Of a stretch of DNA of 64,000 nucleotides, positions 31,534 to 42,368 are shown in pieces. A program made the translations under genes and the position numbers. Every line of letters starts with the position of its first letter. The stretch's first letter is position 1. A model generated the notes under the pieces. It was not told the DNA's origin. It was given only the letters and a program-made list of their open reading frames with translations, and searched no databases. Origin of the DNA: Kalmusia sp. IMI 367209 (taxonomy: Eukaryota > Ascomycota > Dothideomycetes > Pleosporales > Didymosphaeriaceae); contig JAPEUQ010000004.1 in the NCBI GenBank assembly GCA_027946365.1, forward strand, positions 2,790,001 to 2,854,000, in the 5' to 3' direction.

Positions 31534-32916
31534 TTAAGAAAAACGAGCAGAGCACTCCTCTTTATATGCCTTCAGTTGCTCCATCTTCCTTTGAGTAAAT
31601 GACTCCATCTCTGCACGCGCCTGATCGTCAAGCACGGTAGAGCTATCATCATGTAGTGTAGCCCAATATATGGAATCCACCTCAAAGCCCTTCCTTGCTG
31701 CGTAATTAAACCAGAATCGCCGGGTCCGCCACGAGTCACGCATCCGGGTAGAAAGAGGTAGTGCATTAGGTTGCTTGCAAACTAATGACTCCGCTTCTAC
31801 ATGCTCTAACATTTGTAGGAATTGCTCCATTCTAGGCTCGTAGAGGGCCAAAAATTCTTGTAAAGCGCAGCGATCAAGCCAAGTTTCCGGTCCAGATAAT
31901 AGCAGCCACCAAGGTGGGTCGTACGCGAATTGGGCCGGCAGAGAATTTGTGAACTCAAAATCAAACACGGCAGTGATCTGAAGGGTTTCTGGATTTACGA
32001 GCATGTTTGCAGGTCGCATATCATCGCAGAATGGTATGAATGGACCAGCATCATCAATACAATACTTCGGGACCAGCTGTGCGAACTGACGACGAGCAAT
32101 AAATCGCTTCCGAGCAATTTCTTCGTCATCAGCAAGGTTGCGCTGGGTCCAAAGGTGGTCCAGATGCTCATTTGCGACTGACCTGAAGTAGTCGCTTGCG
32201 CGGTCGATGGGTGCAGTAGGAAATCGATCATCAGGGTAGAATGCGACAGTCGCCAACTCGTTCATATTATACGTTCGGGGTCTTCTAATAAGCCAATTTG
32301 CGTGGTCGTCCTTCGATATGGCTCCAATGCGGGGGCATCGAAGTTGGGAAATTTGAAGCATATAATCTGCAATTTGACGATAGACCTTATCTAGAACCGT
32401 CTTGTCGATTTTTGGGTTGAGAACCATGTCCTCTTGATCCGGTTGCTTTAGAATAGTTGATAGAAGTGTTCCCTCAACATAATCCATGATGATGAATGGT
32501 CCGAATCGGAGTAAGGTTCTCGCTGCAGTCTTTTCTGGTGGCTTCGCTGTTGTACCCCAGCTATGCACTATGGGAAGAGGAATAGTGGTGTTTTGGCGGA
32601 GGTATTCCATGGCCTGGACCTCGTTCTCGACCTTTTCGTCCCTCAAATTTGAAGCCGTGTGTCCCGGTTTCGGGAACCGAACAAGAGCATCCGAAAAACC
32701 ATCACTGAAACGGATTCGGAAGCTAAAGTTGAAGGCACCCTTAAGGAAACCAACATACGTTCCGGATCCGCGTCCCAGGAGATGAGCAACGCAATCTACT
32801 ACCTCCGCCTTACTATCAAAAAGCCTGTTCAACCAAGCTCTGCACTCATTATCACCGTCGGTCTCGGCTATCTCGTCGAAATATGACTTGAGTGAGGACG
32901 TCTCCTGTTGAGGCAT
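31534..32916 (-). CDS. APH/choline-kinase-like phosphotransferase
   Basis: Intronless 460-residue protein of the aminoglycoside-phosphotransferase-like family that is expanded in filamentous fungi. The N-lobe shows GFLKGAFNFSFRIRFSDG and the V(R)FPKPG strand. The hinge-side motif FGPFIIMDYVEG is followed by the catalytic loop PFCDDMRPANMLVNP, in which the usual His-Gly-Asp reads Cys-Asp-Asp while the following Asn is kept. AVFDFEFT supplies the DFE metal motif. DPPWWLLLSGP after the DFE motif is common in this fungal subgroup. The substrate is unknown; small metabolites rather than antibiotics are likely. The C-terminal 40 residues form a charged helix. Confidence 0.85.
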   Translation of the reverse strand: MPQQETSSLKSYFDEIAETDGDNECRAWLNRLFDSKAEVVDCVAHLLGRGSGTYVGFLKGAFNFSFRIRFSDGFSDALVRFPKPGHTASNLRDEKVENEVQAMEYLRQNTTIPLPIVHSWGTTAKPPEKTAARTLLRFGPFIIMDYVEGTLLSTILKQPDQEDMVLNPKIDKTVLDKVYRQIADYMLQISQLRCPRIGAISKDDHANWLIRRPRTYNMNELATVAFYPDDRFPTAPIDRASDYFRSVANEHLDHLWTQRNLADDEEIARKRFIARRQFAQLVPKYCIDDAGPFIPFCDDMRPANMLVNPETLQITAVFDFEFTNSLPAQFAYDPPWWLLLSGPETWLDRCALQEFLALYEPRMEQFLQMLEHVEAESLVCKQPNALPLSTRMRDSWRTRRFWFNYAARKGFEVDSIYWATLHDDSSTVLDDQARAEMESFTQRKMEQLKAYKEECSARFS

Positions 32917-34981
32917 GTTGAGAACGGGAGGGGAAAGAAGAAGGACAGCGGGTCGTTTTGGTCTAAAAAGTCGAATGTCAGGTTAGGCAACGAAGCACTT
33001 TAGCAGTATAAGATCTGCAAAATATGGAAGAAGCTTGAAGGGTAATGATGCGGCCTTCATAATGGGAAGAGCGAAGTGAAATACTCCTGCCCTCGTGCGG
33101 TCAAGCTGGCAGGCGGGGTTAGCGCGCACGGCTTGCCCTGCGATCGATATGATTGGTAATTTTACGCGCCGCCTCATAACCAACCCCACGTCCCATTCGT
33201 TACTACAAGCGCCCAGGAAGGATGATTAGCGCTCAGCTTTTCTTTTTGACGGAAGTATGCCGAAACGCTGCATCACTGCATCTGTCCCAGGCACATAAGC
33301 ATCCCAAGGACTCGTTCCAGACATTCTATGGAATACAACGAGCAGTGTGATAAGCACATTGACAGCTGCTTTCCGTATCTGTATTCTCAACCAATAATAC
33401 GGTACTTTTAACATAAATTGCTATGGAGCAAGCCAAAGGCAATGACCACGTTTACTGGACTTTGGCTACTATTGAAGCCTTGTACTGATTTGTACGTACA
33501 GGAAGATGGCAAATTGAACGCGTTTATAGTCGATAAATCAGTTGGAGGAGTGAAATACCCAGTCGAACCGAGTGCTGCCATAAGACTTAAAACCTTTCGT
33601 GTTCGAGCCTGGAATCTACACTTCGATGGGAAAGTGATGCATCGAAGAAGCAAATAGATTCCAGTGACGGACTTTGATGGCGAACGAGAAATCACGTCGT
33701 AGCCGCTATTTCTAATCGAATACTAAGAGCGTACAGATGATTTAGCAATGAAACGTGGTCTAGTGAAGCAAGGGAAGAGAGATTTCAGCTACTGCAAAGG
33801 TCCCACATTCTTGGAGTATATTGAAAGCAGGATGGAAGAGTGAGCTTTCCAGCATCTAGTGTCAACAGTGACTAACACAACTATATTAGCGCAAGCGCAC
33901 TCGGGTAGTTGTAGATCACTCTCCCAAAACTTGAACAGAAAAAGTCTACTTCGAGTCGATATTCCCCCAAGCGCTCGATTACTTCCGAGGAATCCTTTTC
34001 TTGACAACTAATCGCATTAGTCACTTCTATGAAGCCTTTATGACACGCATATATGTGGCCATTGGATCCTAACGGCTCAATGTCAGTGCGCGGGGGCAGA
34101 CTTATGACAATCTGTTCAGCAAGCTGAAAGAGGACTTCAGGCGAGGAGGACTTCCGATTCTTTAGTGATCATTCAGGACTTATAAAATGATTGCAAATGC
34201 CTATTGATGCAGTGACCACGACACAAGCACTACGTCAAGAAGAACGAGGATATCAAAGCTCTACAGTGGAACGGGAGAGAGATCAGGGATGGTATGTCTA
34301 GCCTTGCTGTTGTATGCGTACTGGCGCTAATATCTGTTATAGAGCATTTCAAACAGCCGTAGCGCTCGCTGTGAATAACAGCAAAGATAGAAATAAGCAA
34401 AGAAACAACGACTTAGACCCCGTCCTCCCAGAGGTCAAGGGGGAGCATTTAAGCAAGTCGTCAAGCTTTCTACCATATTCAAAAGTGCATGAAGGCAACG
34501 CGTAGAAATAAAGACGATCCAGAGAATGCTTATTTTCACGGAAATATGGATGACGAAGCAAATGCACCAAGACGACAGCGGACAAAATCGGCATTGTGGA
34601 ATGGATGCAATCTAAAGACTAAGAATACTCAGATCAATGCAAGTGATCTTCAAATCCAGGTTTAATGCATATAATGATCGGCTCATTTTGATTTCCTCTT
34701 AAAAAGGTATGTAGACTATATTTTGTTTATTTCAAAGTTTTTTCAGACAAATCCTTAGCGAGTTCTCAAGGGGGTTTACGCGAATACATAATTCATATCA
34801 CGTGACCTGCCGCTTGTAGGCTAGAGGAGATCCTCCGGAGATCCTTTTGTGGAAATGTGCTTGCCAAATATGGGAAGACGAAATGCATGTAAGCGCTAGC
34901 AATTTGATCAATGAGTAACATATTTGAGGATTGACCCGCTCTTATTACACTCTGTAACAAAAACATTCCAACCTTTTCGAG
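32917..34981. other. 2-kb intergenic region with possible gene fragments
   Basis: No complete gene could be built. On the minus strand 33226-33324 reads MSGTSPWDAYVPGTDAVMQR and then FGILPSKRKAER before a stop, which looks protein-like and might be a terminal exon. On the plus strand a GTATGT..CTAAT..TTATAG intron-like stretch lies at about 34293-34342 between short open frames, but joining them gives a stop. The left end is the APH-like promoter, the right end the esterase promoter. Confidence 0.35.
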
Positions 34982-36115
34982 ATGCTTTATCGAAACCTCC
35001 TCATATTCACATTCGTTACGAATATTTATAGTCTTTCTCTCCCACCGACGAATGGCCCATACAGTGTTGGCTCTAAACCTTTACTCCTCGAGAAAACGAC
35101 CCAAGATGATCCTGTATCTCCGAACGGAACTGGGACTTCGCTGATCCTGAATGTGTACTACCCCACACTCGCCAATGTTTCGTTACGTCCATACCTATGG
35201 GAGGGCCTTGCGACTTACTATGAAGAGTACTATTCAGTCCCATCTGGCGCGTTTCGCGACGTGACCGCTCGAGTGGCTCACGCAGCACCGCCACTTCTAG
35301 ATTGCGCCGAGCTCGCACTTCCAACACTCATCTGGGGCGCCCCATTCGCAGGTCCGCCATCTCAGATGTTCTTCAATCTATTTTCTCAACTTGTTTCGAC
35401 GGGTTACACTATCGTTACAATAGACCACCCAGGCGAGCAACCTTACCTACAATATCCGAATGGGACTGGAATACCGGGTCTATCAGAAGACTTCATCCCG
35501 GATGATAAATTTATCAATCGGGTCCATGAGTATCGACTTGAAGATAATTCCGCTGTTCTAGATGCGCTTACGAACATCCAAGAAACGTTGGATATCCCAC
35601 TCAATCTTACTCATGTCGCTCTTTTCGGACACTCCTTAGGCGGTAGTGCCGCTCTAAATCAGCTTCTTATAGAGCGAAATCGATCGCATCCAGAGATCCT
35701 AGGATCCGTAGATATTGATGGACAAATCTTCCCGCCGGCTTCTGCAACTGACAGTTCTGCCGATATCCGCACTCCTGCTTTCTTATTAATTTCCGAACAA
35801 CATCTCGCGATTGGAGATCCTACTTTCCCGACTTTTGTCTCTTGGCAATCGCAATGGGTGAAAGAGATCAGTGTACATGGAAAAACGAATCATACCGACT
35901 TTTCTGACTTGGTCATGCTGTTGCAGGCGAATGGAATCACTGGGGGTGACGGTGCTATTAAAGCAGAACGCATGGTCAATGTTACGAGAACCTTTGTTGG
36001 GGCATTCTTTGATATGATAAGCGGAAAGGTAGTAGGCGAGAGTGTTCTAAGTGGAAGTGAAGAAGTAAGGCAAGACTGGCCGGAAGTAGGTTTCGAGAAT
36101 AGCGTGCTGGATTAG
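34982..36115 (+). CDS. Secreted PAF-acetylhydrolase-like esterase (alpha/beta hydrolase)
   Basis: Intronless 377-residue protein. Residues 1-18 (MLYRNLLIFTFVTNIYSL) form a signal peptide, and several N-glycosylation sequons (NGTG, NVSL, NLTH, NRSH, NHTD, NVTR) support secretion. The hydrolase core shows the LPTLIWGAPFAG strand/oxyanion region, TIDHPGEQPYLQYPNG, the nucleophile elbow FGHSLGGSAA (Ser about 217), VDIDGQIFPP with a likely acid residue, and NHTDFSDL supplying the histidine (about 304). The order and the DHPGE phrase match fungal platelet-activating-factor acetylhydrolase-like proteins. It likely hydrolyses short acyl esters outside the cell; the native substrate is unknown. Confidence 0.85.
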   Translation: MLYRNLLIFTFVTNIYSLSLPPTNGPYSVGSKPLLLEKTTQDDPVSPNGTGTSLILNVYYPTLANVSLRPYLWEGLATYYEEYYSVPSGAFRDVTARVAHAAPPLLDCAELALPTLIWGAPFAGPPSQMFFNLFSQLVSTGYTIVTIDHPGEQPYLQYPNGTGIPGLSEDFIPDDKFINRVHEYRLEDNSAVLDALTNIQETLDIPLNLTHVALFGHSLGGSAALNQLLIERNRSHPEILGSVDIDGQIFPPASATDSSADIRTPAFLLISEQHLAIGDPTFPTFVSWQSQWVKEISVHGKTNHTDFSDLVMLLQANGITGGDGAIKAERMVNVTRTFVGAFFDMISGKVVGESVLSGSEEVRQDWPEVGFENSVLD

Positions 36116-36660
36116 GGGATGTCATCTGACTTTGTATCTCTAAAACACTGCGCTTAGGGCGAGGAATACCAGATATCAAGATCCTTGAATATGGGTGGAT
36201 GTTAATGCTTGCTCAGACCGTTTCAATGTCTCAATGCTACCGACGCTCTCTATCACCTCACATACATATTTATGTATTCCGGATATCGAACCTTCCCATT
36301 TTTCATTCGATTTCGTGGAATCTTGTATTAGGTAGTTCAAGAATATGGCTTGGCAACGACGCGAAGGAATCAGTGAGACGGACGGCCACACTGCTTGGGC
36401 AATAGAATGCGGACTTATGACGTCACAATTCCTGGACTCATACTAGCGTCCACTGCTCCATTCTTTTTTTGGCCGTCGATTTCAGAAAGCATACATTCTG
36501 AACATTTCTACGTGTATAATTGATCAGATCCAAGAATAAAAAACATTCCTCAGACAACTACCTACTTCAGAATCGTGTCCAGCCTAAGGATCCGGAAATT
36601 CATTGAAGTATATTCTGGAAAAAATCTCAATCCCCTAACTAAATGATTTATCTCATCCCT
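36116..36660. other. Convergent 3' spacer, nothing seen
   Basis: AT-rich spacer between the 3' ends of the esterase (plus) and the basic nuclear-type protein (minus). Only short random frames. Confidence 0.5.
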
Positions 36661-37446
36661 TCATTTCTGTACCACGCGATTTACGTTCTCTAGATTAAGC
36701 TCACCTTTGCTTCCCCACCCTTTCTGTCCACTCTTGACTGTCGGCCGGAACTCTTCGTAGAAATGGGAGGCATCTTTATCCAGCTGCTCCTCATCAACCC
36801 CCATCCATGAATTTAGCGCGTTTTCGAAACATTTTCGCGTCCTTTCATACTGCGCTTCTCCAAAATTTTTCTTTAGTGCATCTTCATTGGCAGGCTTTCC
36901 CTTCTGCTCGCTCCCTACAATCGCTAGGCCATCCTTGAGTTTAAGGTTAAAATGCATAACCTGTATTTCTTCGAGATCGCCCTGCTTCTTCTTCGCCTCC
37001 TTGCGTTTGCGATTAGCCTCTTCAGAATCGTTCCGCTCAGACATTTTACCGATTGAGCGGCCTTTTGCAACAGCGCATATCGTACTAATGGCCGATCCTA
37101 CGCTAACGCATGTGGACCAAGAAAGCGACGGGTAAAGGAGCTGTGTCACGCAAGCAGACCAAAGCTGTAATACTGGGGCGCGGTTGATCAAAACGGGAGT
37201 TACGTCCCGTGCTTGAGCGGAGTCGGCGCGTTTGTTAGGCTGCGCGGTTTTGGTGCGCTTGGGTGTTAGCTTCTCTGAAGTGGATGTATGTGCTTTTCGT
37301 TTCTTGGGAGTTGTTTGTATCGCTTTAAAATTAGTGCTGGGGCGTCCCTCGGTTGTGCTTTTGCGACCTCTCAATGCCTTTCCCTTGTCCAAAAAGTCTT
37401 CGAGTTGAGTTTGAGTTTGAGTTGTCTTGCTGCGGGTTGAAACCAT
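36661..37446 (-). CDS. Basic nuclear-type conserved fungal protein
   Basis: Intronless frame of 261 residues from ATG 37446; the frame is open further up but the upstream Met lies in Ile/Thr-rich leader. Residues 1-85 are basic and low complexity (STRSKTTQTQTQLEDFLDK, then TPKKRKAHTS and TPKRTKTAQPNKR), with two likely nuclear localisation signals. Residues about 88-140 form a hydrophobic helical block starting DVTPVLINRAPVLQLWSACV and continuing with an SVGSAISTICAVAKGRS phrase, a pattern I recall from uncharacterised fungal proteins containing RAPVL-LW. A Lys/Glu-rich helix follows. The C-terminal part (FENALNSWMGVDEEQLDK, FYEEFRPTVKSGQKGWGSKG) looks folded. The function is unknown. Confidence 0.7.
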   Translation of the reverse strand: MVSTRSKTTQTQTQLEDFLDKGKALRGRKSTTEGRPSTNFKAIQTTPKKRKAHTSTSEKLTPKRTKTAQPNKRADSAQARDVTPVLINRAPVLQLWSACVTQLLYPSLSWSTCVSVGSAISTICAVAKGRSIGKMSERNDSEEANRKRKEAKKKQGDLEEIQVMHFNLKLKDGLAIVGSEQKGKPANEDALKKNFGEAQYERTRKCFENALNSWMGVDEEQLDKDASHFYEEFRPTVKSGQKGWGSKGELNLENVNRVVQK

Positions 37447-38025
37447 GGCTGCGATGAACTTTAGCCTGAAAGCCTCATGTGTTGATATCCTGGTTGCCGT
37501 GACTAAAATATTGCGCATAAGGGTGGAATGGGAGTGCGACTACAAAGACGGAATGGCGACGGAGAGGTCGAACACAATGACGTCAGACATCAGCAGAATC
37601 CGTAGCATGCCTACATTGTTCCCAAACCACAGCACCTTTCACAGTGCATGTTATCTACATTAGATCCAAGTACTCGAAGTAGGACTAAGAATGAGCTGAA
37701 TCATCATTCGTAAGGTGTGTGCGCTGGTCGCCTTTCACAAACGCTTCATCATGCGAGGATAGGCAATAGTCAAGCCTACGAAGATTATTTTAAGGCATCA
37801 AAAAATTCAATTATTTGATTCGCCTCTTGCGCTATATGGTTCGGATACAATGTGACTTATGATGGGCTTCATGTTGTTCTGCACATGCAGTAGAACATGA
37901 TTGCCAACCAGGATTGGAATCCTCCTGACCGGTTCCTTGTGTTGGCGCTTCGCCGCCCAACATCATCTAACAGCTTCGCACACCCTCCTACACTTCCCAA
38001 AACGCCACGAGTACCTACGGCAGCT
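37447..38025. promoter_or_regulatory. Divergent spacer
   Basis: This is the promoter region shared between the nuclear-type gene (minus) and the membrane-protein gene (plus). An in-frame ATG at 37897 would extend the latter by 43 residues. No other signal was recognised. Confidence 0.4.
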
Positions 38026-38912
38026 ATGCCCTCCAATACGTATCCTTACCCGTACGGCAAATTCCCTTTCCCGGAAGATCTGCTTTGTGGAGAGCCATAC
38101 ATAAATTGGCCGGCCGACAAAGACCTCGTGTTGAGCGGCACCATCAACACCGAGGTCGCGATACCAGAATCATGGGTAGACGTGGGCTCAGGCGGAGATG
38201 AAAAGACAAATAAGACGAAGGAAGCATATAGTTTGGTCATGCCTCGAATGCGCACGATAGCATGCGACAGGACAAAGTTTGTGCCCATGTACCGTGAGTA
38301 AAGCTTCCCTTCCCATAATTGTCTTGGTGCCCGGTGAAAGTGCAATTTAATGAGATTCTTGCAGGTAACAAAGTTTTTGAGACTTCCGACGACGAATATA
38401 TCAAGCCAGACAAGTACTACCTCGAATATATCGGTACCCCCGCTCTCCACACTCGTTCACGGAATACATGCAACATCACGTATCATCTCTTGTCTTTTCA
38501 GTGGAGGGGTACGCCTATGCAAAATTACCAGCTAGCAAGATACGAAGGCAATGACTGGCTTTTCCAATTGTACTCCGGTCATGTTGAAAAGCAGTCCTCA
38601 ATGCCAACTAGAGATCCGCTTACTGAGAGCGACGTAATAAAAGTTTGCGATGGAGGAGGGCAACATAAAAAGTACCATAAAGGTAGTGGGCCGATGTGGA
38701 GTTGCGATTTTCCTGATTACGAGGCTCCATGGCCGACTCCGTGTCCTAGACCAATTGAGGAAGTACCGTGGGAAGAATCTGGCTCTAATCTGGGGCTTGC
38801 GGTGGGTTTGCCAGTTGGAATTGTGGGGACACTCATACTAGTAGGTTTGGGTTGGTACTTTGCGCCAAACCTAAGAAAACGGTTCCGAAGAGAAGGTGGT
38901 ATACAACTATAG
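38026..38912 (+). CDS. Single-pass membrane protein, Cys-containing ectodomain, unknown function
   Basis: Exons 38026-38293 and 38365-38912 around a 71-nt GTGAGT..TTGCAG intron give 271 residues from ATG 38026. ATG 37897 is also in frame and would give 314. A segment of about 200 residues with scattered cysteines (DLLCGEP, TIACDR, RNTCNITYH, KVCDGGG, WSCDFP, TPCPRP) precedes one membrane helix (GLAVGLPVGIVGTLILVGLGW) and a short basic tail (LRKRFRREGG), i.e. type I topology. No signal peptide is visible from either start, so a further 5' exon may be missing or the N-terminus inserts otherwise. Similar architecture occurs in fungal cell-wall sensors, but no family match was recognised. Confidence 0.65.
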
Positions 38913-39271
38913 AGCCAAGCTATATAAGCATGCACTTCCTATGTAGTATCCCATTTAGTCAAAGCACGTGTCGCGCGGACATATGTACTCCGTGAGGCGC
39001 TCAATCGAGGGCGAGTAGACTGTATATGTGAGTACTGATACTATAACACTGCAAATATGAGATTCAATGAGATGATAATGGCTCAAACTATATTAGCTGT
39101 CCATGTCTAGAATCTAAAAATCAGCTTATCGATTGCTTGTTGTGTCAAACTAGACATCACACAAAGACGCCTTTTAAAGTTTAGAATCGGCGCTCGAACC
39201 GCCTAGTCGAGGATGGCATATCATTAAGACACACCAAGCCTTGGTACACGTCGCTCTCCCCCCTCTACCGA
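38913..39271. other. Convergent 3' spacer, nothing seen
   Basis: The short sequence gctcgaaccgcc near 39191 looks like a T-arm on the minus strand, but no A box or acceptor stem accompanies it. Confidence 0.5.
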
Positions 39272-40258
39272 TCACTTCCAAACCACCTTCTTCAGTATGT
39301 CCCTCGCTAATCCAGGAATTTCGGCGAGCATCTCGTCGACACTTGCCTTGAATACGAGGCTTCGATGAGCCGCAATCGTATCGCGGACCGTGTTTTGAAG
39401 TCCAACATCGTGATCCGGGAGGATGGTGTAGACATACTGGGCTGCGACGACAAATTCATCAGACATCCAGTACTGAAAGCATGCTCGGCTGAATTTCTCG
39501 TGAGCTAGCTCCTTCAGACCGCTTACAGCATATTTGTCACCTAATGAGTAACCGCGATTAGTTTCAGCATGATAAGAGGATCATCAACATCACTCACCAA
39601 TCTCGTATACTTTCGCGTGGAGCAATAGCTGGCTTGCATCTCCTTTTAGCTTGTGATAACCCGGGTAGCAGATCATGCACACAAATCTTTTGCAATTGTT
39701 CCGACAAGCTTTGCCACATGTATGATGCGGACACAGGTAACATTCCATGATACCGTTGATGTCATTCCCAGAGCAGTCACCGACGCATGTATGCGGGAAA
39801 TTATGTGTATAGTCTTCTGGTCGAGGGAGCAGTCCATTTGTGCGCATAGTTGGTGAGAACGAGGGTAGAAACGGCTCATACTCGGCGGTGTAAAGGTAGT
39901 CGATGAGTATTTTCACAATCGCAGGATCATCTTCGGGCAGGTTGATTTTGTTCTCGCTTGCCTCCTATCGCGTACCGGTAGCGTTAGTTTGTAACCTTCG
40001 GTCAGCGTGGTTGGTATACACACCTTGCCAACGGTAAATCGCAGGGCACCAGCGAAGAATCCAGATCCTGAACAAACGATACTCTTGTGTACTTGATGTG
40101 TATCATTTCCACAAGTGATGACAAGGTCGGAGTATTCGCCTGTCGTGTACAGCCTGCACGTTTGGGGTTAGATGAAGCCTCGCGTAGAAACTTGAGATAT
40201 GGTCTGCTACACACTTTTTCAGGCGCTTCGTCAAATCCTCGAGTGATTGAGCAGACAT
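39272..40258 (-). CDS. BTB/POZ protein with Cys/His-rich insert (copy 1, intact)
   Basis: Exons 40258-40215, 40153-40024, 39964-39598 and 39540-39272 join to 269 residues. The BTB fold begins in exon 2 (GEYSDLVITCGNDTHQVHKS and IVCSGSGFFAGAL) and continues INLPEDDPAIVKILIDYLYT. An insert of about 45 residues follows: PHTCVGDCSG, CYLCPHHTCGKACRNNCKRF, VCMICYPG, with about ten Cys and two His in a zinc-finger-like spacing. A BACK-like helical part (YAVSGLKELAHEKFSRACF, ...EFVVAAQYVYTILPDHD) ends the protein. BTB proteins dimerise and often act as Cullin-3 adaptors; this one's partner is unknown. It is one of four same-strand relatives. Confidence 0.82.
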
Positions 40259-40848
40259 TTTGAGATGATTTTGCGATCGGCGTGTGAGGTTGAAGTTGAA
40301 AAGAAAAGGGTTGAGGCGAGCAGCTAGAAGCGTTGGGCAGTCAACCGAGGAAACCAAGTTAAATAGACGAAATTTGTGAACGAACTGTAGGTGACCTAAG
40401 ATTGTGAAAAACAGCGTCATAGTATTTCACTAATCAAGCCTCAGTATAATATCTGGCTTTACGAGATCTCAGGGAGTCGTTAGCTAACCGCGGGTCGCTT
40501 TGAGATATTTCGACAACATTATTGTGCATCATTGTGGATGCAAATCTATAATGCCCAAATCGGGTCATTTCATTATTTTGACACGTCCTCTGTACTAGTA
40601 CGTCTATGAGCTACAGAACAGCATGCCTGGTTTGAGGATATCCTTCTTTTGAATGGGTACCCAAGAGATCACCTCAAGCCAAACGTTCGCAGACGTAATT
40701 CCCCACTTTAGCTGTGTAATGCACTCGATCGTGATCGAGTGCGTACATGTCCAGATTTGTGAACATTTCATGTCGCAAGTCCCACCCACATACAAACCAT
40801 AGAGCAGATGTACCTTTGCAGGAACTACGCACAATTAAGTGCAATGAT
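40259..40848. other. Spacer between BTB copies 1 and 2, with palindrome
   Basis: Promoter of copy 1 and 3' flank of copy 2. It contains the 22-nt palindrome listed separately. Confidence 0.5.
40721..40742. repeat. 22-bp inverted repeat, 10-bp arms with 2-nt spacer
   Basis: gcactcgatc / gt / gatcgagtgc is perfectly self-complementary in the arms. It lies about 107 nt past the stop of BTB copy 2. It could form a hairpin in the 3' transcript or be a dimeric protein-binding site. Confidence 0.8.
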
Positions 40849-41881
40849 CTAGCGCCATCCTTGTTCCATTTTCTGCTTGAGGACACCGAAAGCGAGGCCA
40901 TTGCCGCGTGTCAATAGAACATCGATTTCAGGTTTGTTGATTAGTTCCAGATGCTCCGTGATGGTCTTGATGACAATTTCGCGAAGGCCCTCATCGTTGT
41001 CTGGGGTAGTCAAAGAGGCATGGGTAGCGGCCTCTGTGAATGTAACCTCATTCCAGTACAATTGACAAGCGGCGTGGAATTTTTCCTTCGAGAGATCTTT
41101 CAAGCCAGTCACATCATATTTGTCAGCAATTTCATACATCTGGCTGTGTGTCAACACTTGTCTACTATCATGGCAGTTGGATCCTGCCTGGTGACAAGTA
41201 GAGCATAAGAAATCGATGCAGTTATTGTCACAAGTGATGCCGCACTTGTGATGTTGGCAGCGCCACGAGTTGTCGCAATCGCCACTGCCATCGTGGCGAC
41301 AGGTGTGTGGGAAACATCGCTCATCTTTCTTGAATTCTTTCGTATCCCATTCCATACTAAGTTGAGAATACCCCCGACGGGTCCTTCCTTTTTTATATGA
41401 ACTTGATGAACTTGAGCGTGCAGATATGGATTGATTGATACTGGAGAGGCGTGGTTCGTACTCTCCCTCATAGAGATATTGCATTAGAAGCTTCACTGTC
41501 TTAGGATCATCTTCTGCGAGGTCGATGCTGTTTTCCTGAGTTTCCTGCATTGCGTAAGCTACCAGTAATTGAGCATTCATCGTAAAAGTACCTGACCGCC
41601 AAAATTGATCGTTCTCTTGGAGAAATCAGAACGGGAACACACAACATTCTTATGCACCTTATAGCTATCCGACCTATAAAGTCAGAATTTATGGGACTTC
41701 GTGTCATATAACACTTGGTCAGGGTACCCACTGGCAAGTGATGACAAGGTCGGAGTAGTCACCGGACATGAGAAGGCTGACATTATTAGCGCACATGAAC
41801 TGATAGTATTCCGGAAGCATGGAAAGCTGCTACTTACCCTTTCACGCCTTCCAGGACAAGATTTTGCGAAGCTTCCGCCAT
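40849..41881 (-). CDS. BTB/POZ protein with Cys/His-rich insert (copy 2, intact)
   Basis: Exons 41881-41838, 41776-41732, 41673-41592 and 41544-40849 join to 288 residues. The first exon is again 44 nt with the same phase as in copy 1, so the gene pair shares its intron position. GDYSDLVITCQSDSYKVHKN, NVVCSRSDFSKRTINFGGQ and IDLAEDDPKTVKLLMQYLYEGEYEP form the BTB domain. A Ser-rich stretch precedes the Cys/His insert (FPHTCRHDGSGDC, WRCQHHKCGITCDNNCIDFL, CSTCHQ). The C-terminal helices match copy 1 (YDVTGLKDLSKEKFHAACQ). Unlike copy 1 the last intron is absent. Function as in copy 1 is inferred; no intact catalytic domain exists. Confidence 0.8.
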
Positions 41882-42368
41882 GTTGATGATACAATTAGCT
41901 TTAGATCCTTAGTTGGTAGTTGAAGGATGGAGTGAAAGACAATCGAGTAATGACACAGACCATAAACAAACACAGTTGGAGCAGTATTATGTAATCTTCA
42001 TTCCCCGATCAGTAAATGGAAGGTGCTGGAAGAATCCGAAGTCAATGACGACACCACGTGAGTACCCTACGCTTAACGTGGAGCGCTAAGCTCTTAGAGA
42101 GTCATATGTAAAATGGCAATAGGTAGAATGGAATTGTCTAGAGCGTCATTCAGCACCCCAAGCCTAACAAATTCGTAAGAGTAAGAACTATGTAATTACT
42201 CGCAAGCTGTTATTAGCACATGAGAGCGTCATAAATACACCGCCTGGTGTTTCTTAATATATATCAAAGGTGAGTTCCTCAGATGGAGTTATTTTTAGGC
42301 AAACGAGCATCATGTACAGACTTACACACAAAAGACAAACTACCATGAGTAAGGCCAAAGGAAAAAGC
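41882..42368. other. Spacer between BTB copies 2 and 3
   Basis: AT-rich spacer, probably the promoter of copy 2. No frame worth reporting. Confidence 0.5.

Noticed and set aside
34160..34505. Spliced gene with a GTATGT..TTATAG intron
   Set aside because: Joining the flanking frames at that intron creates a stop, and no family is recognisable; kept only as a comment in the intergenic entry.
39181..39245. tRNA-like T-arm on the minus strand
   Set aside because: The GGTTCGAGC-like loop has a short stem, but no A box, anticodon arm or acceptor stem could be paired.
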